Assembly: GCA_035610365.1 (NCBI GenBank)
Contig: CM069436.1
Span: 63,627,505 to 63,691,504, forward strand
Length of the DNA stretch: 64,000 bases
Source of the DNA: Aquatica leii
Lineage: Eukaryota > Arthropoda > Insecta > Coleoptera > Lampyridae
Direction of reading: 5' to 3'
Under the pieces are notes generated by a model that had not been told where the DNA came from, made no database searches, and saw only the letters and a list, made by a program, of their open reading frames with translations. The first letter of the stretch is position 1, and each line of letters begins with the position of its first letter. Made by a program: the position numbers and the translations under genes. This document shows positions 25,261-36,233 of the stretch, in pieces.

Positions 25261-26010
25261 ATATACTGTGGTCGTAGAAGCTTTTGTTATTGGAAATGTA
25301 AAAGTTATTTATTATTTGTATTTGTAAATACCATTTAAAAAAAAACCAAAGAATAGAATGTTCGATTGCACTCAATTTTAAGAGTTATACTTATTGCTAA
25401 GCAATCCCTAATTACTGTAGAAATAATTGTTTGTTATAACAAATCCTTCTACGGTAATTAAGTTTTACATAGTACTAAACATAACTTGAAAAACAAGATG
25501 CGATTTAATGTAAGTGACATACATTAATTGGCCATTTAATCTGTGCACAGAAAAATACTTCAAAATTTTTGTAATACATCATGGCCTTTTATCAGAAATG
25601 TTGTAAATTATTGTCGTTATTTAAACCAACAAAATTAAGATAAAAGTAGAATATTTATATTAGTTGTGCTTTATTGTAGTTCTTCTTAAAGTGAAAAATA
25701 ATTTCTTTGTTGTACTCATTGACTACGTCATTAAATATCATTTATTTAATAAATACTTTTATTGTTGACAGAAATTAGATTAAATTTGTTTTTCATAAAG
25801 TAATTAAATAGTGATTTATTTAATTATTTGCTAAAACAGTGCATTTATGTTTACATTGTAAACTTCAACTTAGAACTATTTTGTTAATGCGTCCCCTAGA
25901 CTGTCAATAATTGTGAGCAATAATATTGAAGTTGCCACTATACTATACTACTATACTATATCAATAATATATACGATATTATTGTGCAATATTTTGTTGA
26001 TCATTGTCAG
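25261..26010. other. AT-rich region without recognisable gene
   Basis: A small hairpin (TAATTACTGTAGAA near 25410 against TTCTACGGTAATTA near 25449) is the only structure noted. Confidence 0.4.
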
Positions 26011-26017
26011 TGAGATT

Positions 26018-26240
26018 ATGGACGTCGAAAGTGAAACTTGTGTTGTTATTGCATTGGCGGTATGCTTGAAGGAGAAGAAGAATCGTAAGTGGATGAAAGA
26101 ACGGTACAAAAAAAGAGAAGTATTTTCATGAAAATTTACTAAGTAATCTGAGAATAATGGAACCAAATGATTTTTGTAAGATTTTGAGAATGGATTCTCC
26201 AATATTTGATAAACTATCAGTGGCGGCAGTTGATCATTAA
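26018..26240 (+). pseudogene. PIF/Harbinger transposase N-terminal fragment
   Basis: The ATG at 26018 opens a frame reading MDVESETCVVIALAVCLKEK, followed by RKWMKERYKKREVFS and a stop. In the next frame it continues HENLLSNLRIMEPNDFCKIL and RMDSPIFDKL. This corresponds to the N-terminus of Harbinger (HARBI1-like) transposases of insects, with the 'W.K.W...R...G....L...L...D...F.NF.RM....F..L' pattern. Only about 70 residues remain, with one frameshift; the catalytic DDE domain is absent. Confidence 0.6.
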
Positions 26241-26269
26241 TACAAAAAGGGTATTTAAAAAATCGCAAT

Positions 26270-27530
26270 TATCGCTAAAAATTTAAAAAAAACATTGTTA
26301 CATTAACGCGATTTATATTTAAGATTTAAAATATTCGTCTATCTTTACAATTACCAAAATAATCAATAAGAAGCTTATTAAAATTTACAATGTTTTTAAA
26401 AAAAGATTTTTGGTTGCTTAGCGTAAAAATGCACACAATCATTATTGTTCCATAATATTGCCGATTTTGTAGAAATGTTTTAATTCTTTCTAACGTAGAG
26501 AAACATTTCCTTTTTTCCACTGTAGTCACAGATAAAGTCAATCACTTATTTTTTTTACTATCATTTGTTTAGGCTGTTATATTAAATGTGTTTTAGTATA
26601 TTCTTGGTTCCTTGTTTAAGATTTATTCTTAAAACGCCCACTTTTTGTCGCACCGGTAGGGACAAGATGTCAAATTTTAAACATGATTTATTCTTCCGCT
26701 AAAGTTTGAATAACGCGGAAATTATTGTTGTGTACCCCCATCAAGGCTTTTATTGTTAATTATTCACATCCATGCAAATATGGAATAGAATATCGTTGCA
26801 ATTTGAGTGAAAGTCTGTTGTATTTGGGGTAAGCATTTGTTTTTTATGTTTGTGGTTTAATTTAATTCTTCCGTAATTTTCTGTAGCGGGTTTTTATAGC
26901 TGCTACACGTTTTTTTGTCTCTGAAGATAATAAGCAGATGTTGTAATTAGGAAAATTTCTATGATGACATCACGTTACTGCAGCTAACACTATCTACACT
27001 TCCGAGTGGTTGGATGCAACTATTATCGTATTGGAGAAAACACTTACTGACATGAAATGAATTTGAAGGAAACTATTTTCGTTTATTTTTAGTGATCGTA
27101 TCAACTAAATATGTTTACATGTGATAGCACTGTATGTACGTCTATGTAAGATTTTAATTAAATTTTAAGAAATCCTGGAAAGGTGCCGCTAACTAGTCGC
27201 AAGCTTTAAGGAAAACTAATTGTAAATATTATACTTTCTATTTTGATTCTTAGTAATTTGGTAGTCAGTCCATTATAAGAACTACTATAGTACATATTAG
27301 GTTGTTAACACAGTTAATTATACAGTTGTTCTGTTGTGTCACATATTATTATACGGTGCGCTTTGAATTTCTAGATCTTCGAGATTCGTATTTTTGTATT
27401 TTAATTTAAGAATGAAATTGATTTTTCTTCTGAATGTAAACGTTAAACCGACAAGATCACTTATTTCGTATTTTGTTTGTAATACCGAAATGAAAACCTA
27501 GCTATAGAAGATCACGTTATGCTATTTATT
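26270..27530. other. AT-rich region without recognisable gene
   Basis: No recognisable element or gene; a short imperfect palindrome around CTTTTTGTCGCACCGGTAGG (26640-26670) stands out by base composition only. Confidence 0.4.
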
Positions 27531-27535
27531 TCTAG

Positions 27536-27725
27536 AAAAGATTTGGAGGATGTGGGTTCCTCGAGCGTCTCGGGAATGATAAGTCAAAAAAATCCGAAAT
27601 TAGTGTATCGTACTATACAGATGAAGACATTGATAATGACCAGGATAAAAGTGTAAGGGCCAACGTTTCATTTCAAGACCTTCAACCAATTCCTCGCTTG
27701 TATGCAAGATCTACGAGAGAAAATG
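27536..27725 (+). other. Exon-like open block of unknown identity
   Basis: A 190-bp stretch is open for 63 codons and less AT-rich than its surroundings. It begins directly after TTTATTTCTAG, a good 3' splice acceptor whose TAG would otherwise be an in-frame stop, and can end at AAAATG followed by GTTGTA, a weak donor. The translation is charged and complex, including YYTDEDIDNDQDKS and FQDLQPIPRLYARSTREN, unlike random AT-rich frames. I do not recognise the protein. It could be an exon of a host gene with large introns or a C-terminal transposase fragment; there is no start codon. Confidence 0.35.
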
Positions 27726-27739
27726 GTTGTAAATGTATA

Positions 27740-30320
27740 TTTTTGTTTGGTCGGTGTTACTCGATGTATTGATCGGAATTACCAAATTAGGTAGGGTAAA
27801 ACCAATCATTTGTATTTCTAGTATTTTTTGAAATAAAAGTTTTCGTATGTATAATTTTAGTTTTTTTAATCTCTTTACTTATTGCTTTGAATGTTGTCCT
27901 CACATTCTTATAAAAAAGACTGCATATTATAACTAGATTTTTCAGTACGAATAATTCTGCTTAAGTGGTCGATATTCTCCATATTTCCCCTATATAAAAA
28001 TTAGAAAAAAAAACTAGTTTTGAAAGTATAAAATCATCATTTTATAATATATAACTATTAGCATAATAAAAAAAAAAACTTACCAAATATAAAAAGAACT
28101 AACGACATTAAATAAACGGCCGCAAACTACATAAAAATTAAATTTAAATTTTCTGCTTTCAAGCATTCTTATTTTGCACTAAGTTTTCGAATAATTTGCC
28201 TATTTTGAAAACTTGTTTTTAATTATACATTGTAATATATTTATATTTTTATGTTTACTTAAGTATTTCTTTAGTCACTTTACTTTCACTCATTCTTTAA
28301 ACACCAGTTTATTTAAATAGTTCTGTAAACTTTCCATCAGTTTTTATTGTTTTTGTTCTATTTTTGTAACATTTCTAGAGCAAGATTATACTAAACGTTT
28401 TTTTTTTATGTTAGCTGTTATATTATACACTTAAATACAACGACTTTAGTCACTTTTTGCACTAACAGAGGTATTGCTTTTGCTAAGTTTTAAATTAAAA
28501 AAACATTATTAAAATATAGATGTTTGTTTAAATCTACTTTTTGTACGTACATAACGAGAAAAGCATTAAACAAAAACGTTAGTTGTGTAATTATCTATTA
28601 ATTTTATAAAAAAATAAAATTTTTAATAAAATAATAAGCATTTTTAATTATAGCTAAATATTATACTCAGTTGTTTAGTAATGCGAAGCAATATATACAA
28701 ACGTTTAAGTTATTTACTAGAGTTAGAATTCGAAGGTAAATTGAATTAAAATTACTATGGAATGAAAATAAACAAATAAAATGAAATCACGCTATTTTAG
28801 TTAAATTGTTGTAAAAACTGATTTCGAATCTAAATAATAAAATATAAAAGTTAAAAACGTTGTTGGGTTTATTTTTTTTTATTTAAACATTGTTTCTCCA
28901 TAACCAATTATACCTTTGTATTTCTTTCGTAACATTGAACTTGTTCTTCGTATTTAAAAAACAAAGTAACAAAACAGACGGTGTAACAAAAATCACACAC
29001 CAGAAAATTGTTCAAAAAAATTATATATTTAAAAAGAAAGCTATAACAAACTTTATCTTCAAAGTTGTTTGTGACAAGCCCTAACATGTTAACGTTAAAC
29101 AAAAATTAATAATAAATTAAAAAAAAATTTATAAATTCGGAATACTGTAATGTTACTTATATGAAAATATTATTTTTTTATATTTAATTTATTAAACTGT
29201 AAGAACTTTCATTATTTATGATAACTTATTCTAATTTAAGACAGTACATGTACAAGATAAATTTATTTTAAAAAAATAAGCAAACTTTAAGAAAATGTTT
29301 AGATTTAATAAGATTTCATTAAAAATGAAGTTTTATAAACATTGGTACCTATACTTGTTTATAATAAATAAATAATAATACTAATATAAAATTAATCTTT
29401 TTAAATCACTTCTTTTTAAGAAAACAATTACGAAACATTAAAAAAACATAATGTTTTAATTAAAAAAGAAGTTAATTATTGTGGTGACACAAGTTCAGAT
29501 CATTTCTGTAATAAACCTTAACTAAAGTAGTAGTAAGCATAATTAATGGTATAACTATATTTACCATAAGAACACACTAACAATCACAGATTTTCTAACT
29601 GTACAGCTTTTGCCAACAAGTAATTGATACATTTTTGTTTGTATTTAAGCTTTAAATACCGATTTTATTAAAAAAATCCAATTTGCTATTAGCACACGCG
29701 ATCGATCGACTTTTAGGTGTTTAACATTATTTTTCGATATCGTACGATGAACTAAAGAATTAATTTATTTTTAGTTACTTAAAAATGGAACAAACTTGTG
29801 ACGTACTTTTTCCGGTTTTAATCAATCTAAGGCGGTTATGATACGTTACCTTATCTTTAGAATAAGCTACTTCCGATCACCGCTTGTGCGTAGTTTTGTT
29901 TCTGTTAAACACACTAATTTTGTTAACACTGTTGTCATACTCATTTATTCTTATAGGCAATTTATAGATATACTCGTGTTTTTGTTATATTATTTTTCAG
30001 TTATCTTTATCTTAAACAAAGTTCCATTTTCTAATAGTGAAGATATGCATTCGCACGTTCAAATTTAATCCATAAATTTTAATAAACTATATTGTAATTA
30101 TAAATTAATTAAATTAACGCAAAATGTTTCTTAATTTTAGTTTGGTTTAAAATTTTAATTAGGTTCTTTAAAACATAGTCATATAATTTTAATTGTAGGA
30201 ACAGATATGGTATAAGTTTTGAACAAAACAATTAATGATCCACAAAATACTATTTTAGTAACTTAGATATATTTAACAATATTTAAAAAAAAATTAATAT
30301 CTAATGGCGGAGGTTTTTAC
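27740..30320. other. AT-rich region without recognisable gene
   Basis: Very AT-rich with many A/T runs. The 60-76 codon frames (28890-29084, 29838-30068) have no family resemblance. Confidence 0.45.
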
Positions 30321-30327
30321 GTCCGGA

Positions 30328-30600
30328 GTAAGATAAAAACGTCTTCAAAGTTTAGACCGTGTTAATGTTGTAACCAAAGCTATCAACAAATCTCTATAGA
30401 TATAGAGAGATATAACTAGATTTACACAGTTGATTATCAAACTTTTTAGAGGTTTTTAATTAGATTTCTGTTGCTTGTATGAGTTTTTTTTTTTTACCTA
30501 CTGATAAATCTCTTTACGTTAGTGAGAAAAACGTCAGCAACTTTGGGTACAGCATTGACACGATTTAAATTCAAAAGACGTTTTTAATGGCATAGCCAAG
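30328..30600. mobile_element. Short inverted-repeat element sharing PLE ends
   Basis: The left end (AGTAAGATAAAAACGTCTTC, then GTTTAGACCGTG and AATGTTGTAACCAAAGC) and the right end (CAGCAACTTTGGGTACAGCA, then TTCAAAAGACGTTTTTA) are inverted copies of each other and of the terminal motif of the PLEs at 13866 and 18332/25260. The middle (GATTATCAAACTTTTTAGAG and TAGATTTCTGTTGCTTG) matches the PLE 3' region at 24720-24770. It is therefore a small internally deleted derivative of that PLE with both inverted ends kept. Confidence 0.6.
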
Positions 30601-30609
30601 ATAAGGGGT

Positions 30610-31315
30610 TATAGAGTTAGAATCCCCACTTTAGACTTTGACTTCACAAGAAAACAAATATATACATGGATGTATATATAATTGATTGATTTGTATTATT
30701 TAACCCCACCTCTTTTCACATATCTTGGTTACTGAATCATTGGTTATTGGTTTTGTGCTAAGTAATATAGTATATAATATACAAGATTTTAAAATTAACT
30801 GTAAAAAACATATGTTTGTAAATTGTAATGCTTCCGTAGAATTTTACTATATTTTAAGCCGTTGTCATGGTTTTTATTACAATAGTAAATATTCTACATT
30901 TTTTTAACTGAATTTTGTAAATGAACTCTACTGTGTACGTTAAATAATATTTAATATTGATATTTATTGCATTAAAAGTAATTTACGATATAATCAATTA
31001 CGTTAGTGATTATTACAAAAACTTTAAAAAGGTACATTGTATCATGAGTGCTTTTGATTGAATTACATAGAAACTAAATCAAATTGTTTTAACGGAGCGT
31101 TGAACCACAATACAACTATCTGATAAGTAATGTTTAACAAAACTTTTAGATAATTTAAAACTAAATGAATTGCAAACGTTATAATACGTAGTTAATATTA
31201 TATAAATAGTTAATCACGTTTACAATAGTACTAGTTACCCGACAGAGGTTGTGCTGGCAGAAAACGAATTTTTTACGAAAAAATACATGTACATGCCAAT
31301 TTTCAAGATAATCGG
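30610..31315. other. AT-rich region without recognisable gene
   Basis: Nothing beyond short AT-driven frames is seen. Confidence 0.4.
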
Positions 31316-31329
31316 TTGAACTGTGTAGT

Positions 31330-31720
31330 AGGTGATATGCTGCAGCGCCCCCTGGTGCGGAGTTACAACAAAAACTTTCTTGTCAAAATACAAGCAGTGT
31401 ATGGAAACGCATGTTTTGCGTATCTAATTGTCAAGAAATGGTGTCGAAAATTTAAGAATGGAAGAGAGGAGACGAATGATAAGCCACAACCAGGTGCATC
31501 AACAGACAGGAGTAAGGCATCTAAAGAAATAAAGGGTATTAAAGCATCCACTCTATAGTTTCGATTTATCCCCTTGCGATTTTTACTTTTTTGGGCTACT
31601 GAAAAAGACGTTAAAAGATAATCGTTTTTAGTCGAACGAAGAAGTACAAAATGCCGTAAAAGAATTCTTCAAGCAGTAGCCACCAGAATTCTTTAAGCAG
31701 GGTATACAATAGTTGGTGAA
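31330..31720 (+). pseudogene. mariner transposase, internally deleted relic
   Basis: The first block (about 31355-31530) reads IQAVYGNACFAYLIVKKWCR, then KFKNGREETNDKPQPG and a Ser/Thr-rich tail. This is the N-terminal helix-turn-helix region of mariner transposases ('VYG...L....V..W..RF..GR....D.PR.GRP'). It jumps directly to HPLYSFDLSPCDFYFFGLLK-like sequence (about 31545-31600, last catalytic Asp in 'SPCDF') followed by NEEVQNAVKEFFKQ (about 31640-31670). The catalytic centre between is deleted, leaving about 390 bp. TIRs were not identified with confidence. Confidence 0.65.
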
Positions 31721-31896
31721 ACAATAGGATATGCGCTTTATTAGTAGTTGTAATTATTTGTAAATATATTTGTCAATAATTTTTTTTTGAACCAAAGATG
31801 AGTTTCAAGTGAACAAGCCTCGTATATGTAGATATTGTGAAATCAGTGTTAAAATGACTATAATTGGAATACGAGTAAGTTACAAGCGTTACAAAA

Positions 31897-32287
31897 TAGT
31901 AATTTGCGTAACAAAGGTTAAAAGTAAAGCATAGCATAACGAACGTTAATTCGACACGAGGCCACATCGCCAAGCGTTGTATGTAAGTAACTTATGTTAT
32001 AAGACTTTCGACGAGAGTAACGTAAGTTATTTTTTGTGTTGAAAAAAAATCGTTAGAACTATAATAATGTTACTACATTTATTTCTAAATTTCTCAAATT
32101 TGACATTAACTTTAACATCATTTTAAGAGTTTTTGAATGACTTACCCACCTGTCGCATACTCATAATATAATAACTAATCTTAGACACTTCGTTTTATAT
32201 GGATATCTAATTTTTATTTTTTTTTCGCTTATTAGGAAACTACACTAACGAACAGATATTGACGTTTGCGATGTTGGCAGCACAAAA
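31897..32287. repeat. Fold-back repeat family, copy A (tandem with B)
   Basis: Starts TAGTAATTTGCGTAAC and ends GTTGGCAGCACAAAA. Its first about 130 bp form an imperfect hairpin (AAAGCATAGCATAACGAACG against ACTTATGTTATAAGACTTTC), followed by TTTTTTGTGTTG, whose inverted partner is the GGCAGCACAAAA end. Copy B follows immediately with no spacer. Internal landmarks shared by all copies are TTTGACATTAACTTTAACAT, CCACCTGTCGCATACT and ACGAACAGATATTGACG. Confidence 0.7.
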
Positions 32288-32669
32288 TAGTAATTTACGT
32301 AACATGGTTCAAAAGTTATGCTATAAAACTTTCGACGAAAGTAACGTACATAAATTTTTGCGTTGCTTTTTGTTAAACTACATTATTAAAAAAAAATAAC
32401 AAGATAAATCATCGTAAATAAGTTTATATACATTTATTAATAAATCTGTCAAATTTGACATTAACTTTAAAATCGTTATTTTTTAAAATTTCAACTAAAT
32501 TTTAAAATCTTTTAAATGATTTTTTCACTTGCGACATACTTGTTCAAATATAATAATGGTTTCAACACTTAGTTTAAGATGGATTTCTACTTTTTACTTT
32601 GCGACTCTAGAGCTTTTTTGCAAGTTACGTAACTACTCTAACAAGTTTGCTATGTTGGCAGCACAAAAA
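32288..32669. repeat. Fold-back repeat family, copy B
   Basis: Begins TAGTAATTTACGTAAC directly at the end of copy A and ends ATGTTGGCAGCACAAAA. Its hairpin loop is shorter than in the other copies (AAAAGTTATGCTATAAAACT only), so the GC-rich loop present in copies A, C and D has been lost. The tandem junction defines the unit boundaries precisely. Confidence 0.7.
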
Positions 32670-33085
32670 GGATTTGTATCGCATGTGTTTTATACTAGTT
32701 TTTTTTTATTAAATTATGCTATAAATGTTTGTATAATAAAGTACAGTAAGTTCTTTGTTTACTTACTATTGTCAAATAAAGTTAGGATTTGTTATATTTT
32801 AAAGTTATAGTTCTTAGAAAAATATTGATAGCGTAATGGAAATAGTGTAGAAAATATGTATTAAAAAATTAATAGTTACATTACGTAGTTAAATAGCAAT
32901 TAAATCTAAAGCCATTTAAATGTTTAATATTAAACACGTAATATTAAAAAAAAATATGAAAGTAACAATATTATTAAATCAAATAAAAGATGTAAACTGT
33001 GACATTATCTTAAATTTATTATTATTTATTTAACACAATTAAAGTAATTCATTACTTTAACTAGAGGTAATATATGAATTCAAAT
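32670..33085. other. AT-rich region without recognisable gene
   Basis: No structure recognised. Confidence 0.4.
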
Positions 33086-33089
33086 TTTA

Positions 33090-34060
33090 ATTTATATGTA
33101 TTATTTCTTTTGTGTTTTTACCCATTCGTTGACGTTACATTGACCTCGTATGTTTCTGTTTGTTTGTCTTTTAGTGTTATATCTTTTATCGACCTTAATA
33201 CTTTGACTTCCACGTTGTTTATTCTTTGATACGTTCCTCTTGTGTTTGTTCTTGTCTTTGTTGCATATGTCAATTTGTCAATAGTTGTCTTACTGTTATT
33301 TTATTTAGTCTCGTTTTTCTGTTTGTAGTCATAAATTTGTTTTTCTATATGGTTTGTCTTAAACAGCTACTCACTTTCGACGCTTTAGTTGTTTGATTTG
33401 TTACTGTTCGAAGCTTTTGTCTTCCAACTATAATTTACATGTACAGCTATAGTCATTGAAAATGTCCCTAAAATGAACATTACCGCATTTTCAGTCACAT
33501 TCTAATAGTATTACCAGTATTTATACTTGTAAATATACTTTGAGGTTATGTCCTTCTGTCTTGTAAATAAAAAAGGGATTACCATTACTAAATTTTACAT
33601 GTACTTCTCAAACCATAAGAGAATAGTATTACTTTTATAACCAAATTTATATTATTATGCGATTAAAAAAACACACATTTCTTTCTATAATTTTAGATAC
33701 ATACTTATTGTAAATTATTATTAGTATATTATGCAATTGTCTTTGCAAGTCATCTTCATTTTTAGCTACTAACACTGCGTTATCTGCATAGTATACTATA
33801 AATAAATTTTATGGGGTCTCATTTTGTAGTATTTTTTCTTTTTTATTTTGTAAATTATTTAGTTCATTATTATATTTAAGAATGTCGAATAGATCGAGTC
33901 CCTTTTTCGTATTTTCTCTTGTATGTTTTTGTATCCCGTTTCTCCTCTTGGCATTCTGATCTTTGTTTTGTTATCTTCATTTATTTTTTTAATTAATTTT
34001 ATTATCTTATTCTCTATGATTACGTTTAATACTGATAATGCAGTATTTCGATTACTACGA
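33090..34060 (-). pseudogene. LINE reverse transcriptase, C-terminal half
   Basis: Minus-strand frames read IIKLIKKINEDNKTKIRMPR and KNIQEKIRKRDSIYSTFLNI (34040-33870), matching the RT palm segment 'G.RQGDSLSP.LFN'. VYYADNAVLVAKNEDDLQRQ (about 33805-33740) follows; the catalytic YADD reads YADN, so the active site is destroyed. Further down (about 33300-33120) come TRTNTRGTYQRINNVEVKVL and SIKDITLKDKQT, the C-terminal domain of insect endonuclease-reverse transcriptase LINEs. The N-terminal half continues on the other side of the gypsy fragment, at 34886-35540. Confidence 0.65.
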
Positions 34061-34061
34061 C

Positions 34062-34290
34062 ATTGAATAGTTGTTACAGGATAACACTTCCTCTGCCACA
34101 AGAAAAGCGAATCGTAAGTTCAAGAATAGATTAATAAATACAATAATTCGCAATTAACATCTAATAGTTGCTTTATTTATATGCGCGTAGAAATTGAATG
34201 TGCGATTTAGTAATTTCATTGCTATCTGGATCTTCGAGGATTACGGAAACGGGAGTAGTAAATCCTTTAATTATTTTAGGTAAAGACCAT
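34062..34290. other. Junction sequence between LINE and gypsy fragment
   Basis: This stretch matches neither the LINE nor the gypsy frame. It may be flanking sequence of the inserted gypsy copy; no LTR ends (TG...CA) or target duplication could be fixed. Confidence 0.3.
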
Positions 34291-34317
34291 ATTGGTGTCA
34301 ATTTTTGGTGAGTAGTA

Positions 34318-34885
34318 CGGGGAATTGACGCCGGAAACTGTCTTACACAGAAAGAAAATATTCTGTTTATGAAAAGGAACCACTAGCCGTTATTTTTAGT
34401 CTAGATAAATTTAAAGATTTTGTTACGGACTTTCACTTTATCTTACAAGTTGATTGCGACGCTACCAGATGGTTATCTAATCATCCAAATCAGTTGTCAA
34501 AAATTGGCCGATGGCTTCTGAAATTACCAAAGTTTAACTTTACTATAGAACACATTTCTGGCACCTTAAATAATGCCGCCGATGGGTTATCCCGTCTATT
34601 TGATGATTCAGTTTAAGATAATACTACTATTGACTTAGATTCATCCTTATTATTGTGCAATTCCCTTCTGGAGTTACCCCAATCATTTATCTCGATCGAG
34701 AAACACCAACAAGCCGACGAATATTGTAAACTCATCCGAGGCCGTATTCTAAACGGAGAGCATGTCAATAACTTTGCAATTGAGGACGGTTTGTTAATTG
34801 GTGTTGTAGGGCGGAATAGGCACAAGAAGGTAGTTCTTCCAGATTCCTTGAAAAACATTATAATTTATTATTATCATGATTCGCG
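34318..34885 (+). pseudogene. Ty3/gypsy RNase H and integrase N-terminal fragment
   Basis: The plus strand reads RKLSYTERKYSVYEKEPLAV (about 34335-34395), then the RNase H 'D..A..WL..HP' segment (CDATRWLSNHPNQLSKIGRW) and FTIEHISGTLNNAADGLSRL (about 34540-34600), the classic 'H..G..N..AD.LSR' end of the gypsy RNase H. A stop at 34615-34617 separates it from an 87-codon open frame (34653-34913) holding EDGLLIGVVGRNRHKKVVLP and IIYYYHDS, the start of the integrase zinc-binding region. The fragment then stops abruptly against the LINE. It is opposite in strand to the LINE that surrounds it. Confidence 0.7.
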
Positions 34886-35540
34886 CAGGGTAACATTGTT
34901 TCTAATAGTTTTATAGTGTGGTTCCGTTTTACTCTATCGAAAGCACCTTTTAAGCCTACAAAACGTATATGTTGACTTTTTGTATGCATTCGACTTTAAA
35001 ACAATTTGTTGGATAATGAAAACCGCGTCTATAATGCTACGTTTTTTTCTGAAACCTTGTTGTTCCTCGACTATATCTAATCTTTTTTTTTATTATTGCT
35101 GTTAGCAGCTTTATTTATTGTATATTCCGTCTGGACTCGGTGTTTTTTTATTCTCTAATCGTTTATTTTTTTTAATAATTGTAATTTATTATAGTTCACT
35201 TTGCTGTCTTCGTTATCATCTTCTTCTGTTTCTTCATATAATGTTATGAAGTGTTTCATTCATTGTTCTTTTTTGCTATCGATTATTTGTATGAATTCAT
35301 TTATATCATTTTTTTGTCTTTTTATAGTTTTCTACAAACTTTTTTGTGATCTATATAGGTCGTGATTTATGTCTTTTATAATTTTTTTCCGGTATTCTTT
35401 CTTAATTTTGTCTCTTTCTTATTTTAACTTTTTTTGTCGTACCATAGCGTTTTGTATTCTGGTTTAATGCTATTAACTTTTCTTTCGTTTACAGCTTTTT
35501 TTGCTGTTCTTTTGATACTTTTTATGACGATTTTCTAATA
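34886..35540 (-). pseudogene. LINE reverse transcriptase, N-terminal half
   Basis: On the minus strand, 35080-34890 reads LDIVEEQQGFRKKRSIIDAV, FIIQQIVLKS and, with frameshifts, GAFDRVKRNHTIKLLE. These are the 'Q.GFR..RS..DA.F...Q' and 'D...AFD.V' motifs of LINE RTs; the first catalytic Asp position reads Gly-Ala-Phe-Asp after a shift. Upstream (35450-35100) are linker remnants with many stops. The endonuclease domain was not recognised. It belongs with the half at 33090-34060. Confidence 0.6.
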
Positions 35541-35902
35541 GAAATTTATTTAATAGATATAAATTGTTACACAAATTTCAGTAGAATAACAAAAAAAAAT
35601 ATTTTGTGTAAAAAATAAACAAACTTAAATAAAAAAATGTACAAATTGTGTTACTGTTATTGAAATGTTTACCGTATAAAAAATACAGTTAAAGCCATTT
35701 CTGTTTTGTAGTTTTTTTAAAGTAAATGTATTTTAGCTAAAAACAAAGAACAATTAGTAAAATTTAGAACATACGTAAGGCAATAACATTATAGAAATTG
35801 TATAAATAGTTATTAACATTGAAAGCGCTTTTCACCGCTGAAACAACGTAAAAAATATACTATAGTAACGGAGTAGTATATTAAAACACAAGTTACAGAA
35901 TG

Positions 35903-35985
35903 AACGCGTTTCAATCACGAGATCGGGTTTCTTACCCGAGCCGCGCAGCGGCGAGTTTACGAAACGGTAGACTGATTGAAGCGTA
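35903..35985. repeat. GC-rich palindrome in AT-rich DNA
   Basis: The arms GCGTTTCAATCA and TGATTGAAGCG enclose a second hairpin (ATCGGGT TTCTT ACCCGAG) and a self-complementary core (GCCGCGCAGCGGC). The base composition differs sharply from the flanks, as in the hairpin loops of the fold-back repeat family, but the sequence itself differs. It might be the remaining end of another fold-back element. Confidence 0.45.
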
Positions 35986-36180
35986 CACTATCTTCTCTAT
36001 TTGATTCAATTTTATTATTTTCCAAATAATTTTAATTAATTAACAACATTGGAAAACTTTATATGCATCAACGTCTAATTTAAATTCTTAAGTTACAATA
36101 ATTTTGATTTTTTTCATTTAACGTTAACTTACGATGCAGAGATACCAGCTGTGAAAAAATTGACATTACTAAGATTTGAG

Positions 36181-36233
36181 TACGAATTTGTTAATTCTTA
36201 CACTGATTTTAGTGTAAGAATCGTTAATTCGTA
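36181..36233. repeat. Hairpin, arms about 24 bp
   Basis: TACGAATT...ATTCTTACACT and AGTGTAAGAAT...AATTCGTA face each other around a 6-base GATTTT loop with a few mismatches. No flanking element was recognised. Confidence 0.5.

Noticed and set aside
35903-35985. tRNA gene
   Set aside because: The GC-rich palindrome lacks A-box and B-box sequences and a cloverleaf arrangement.
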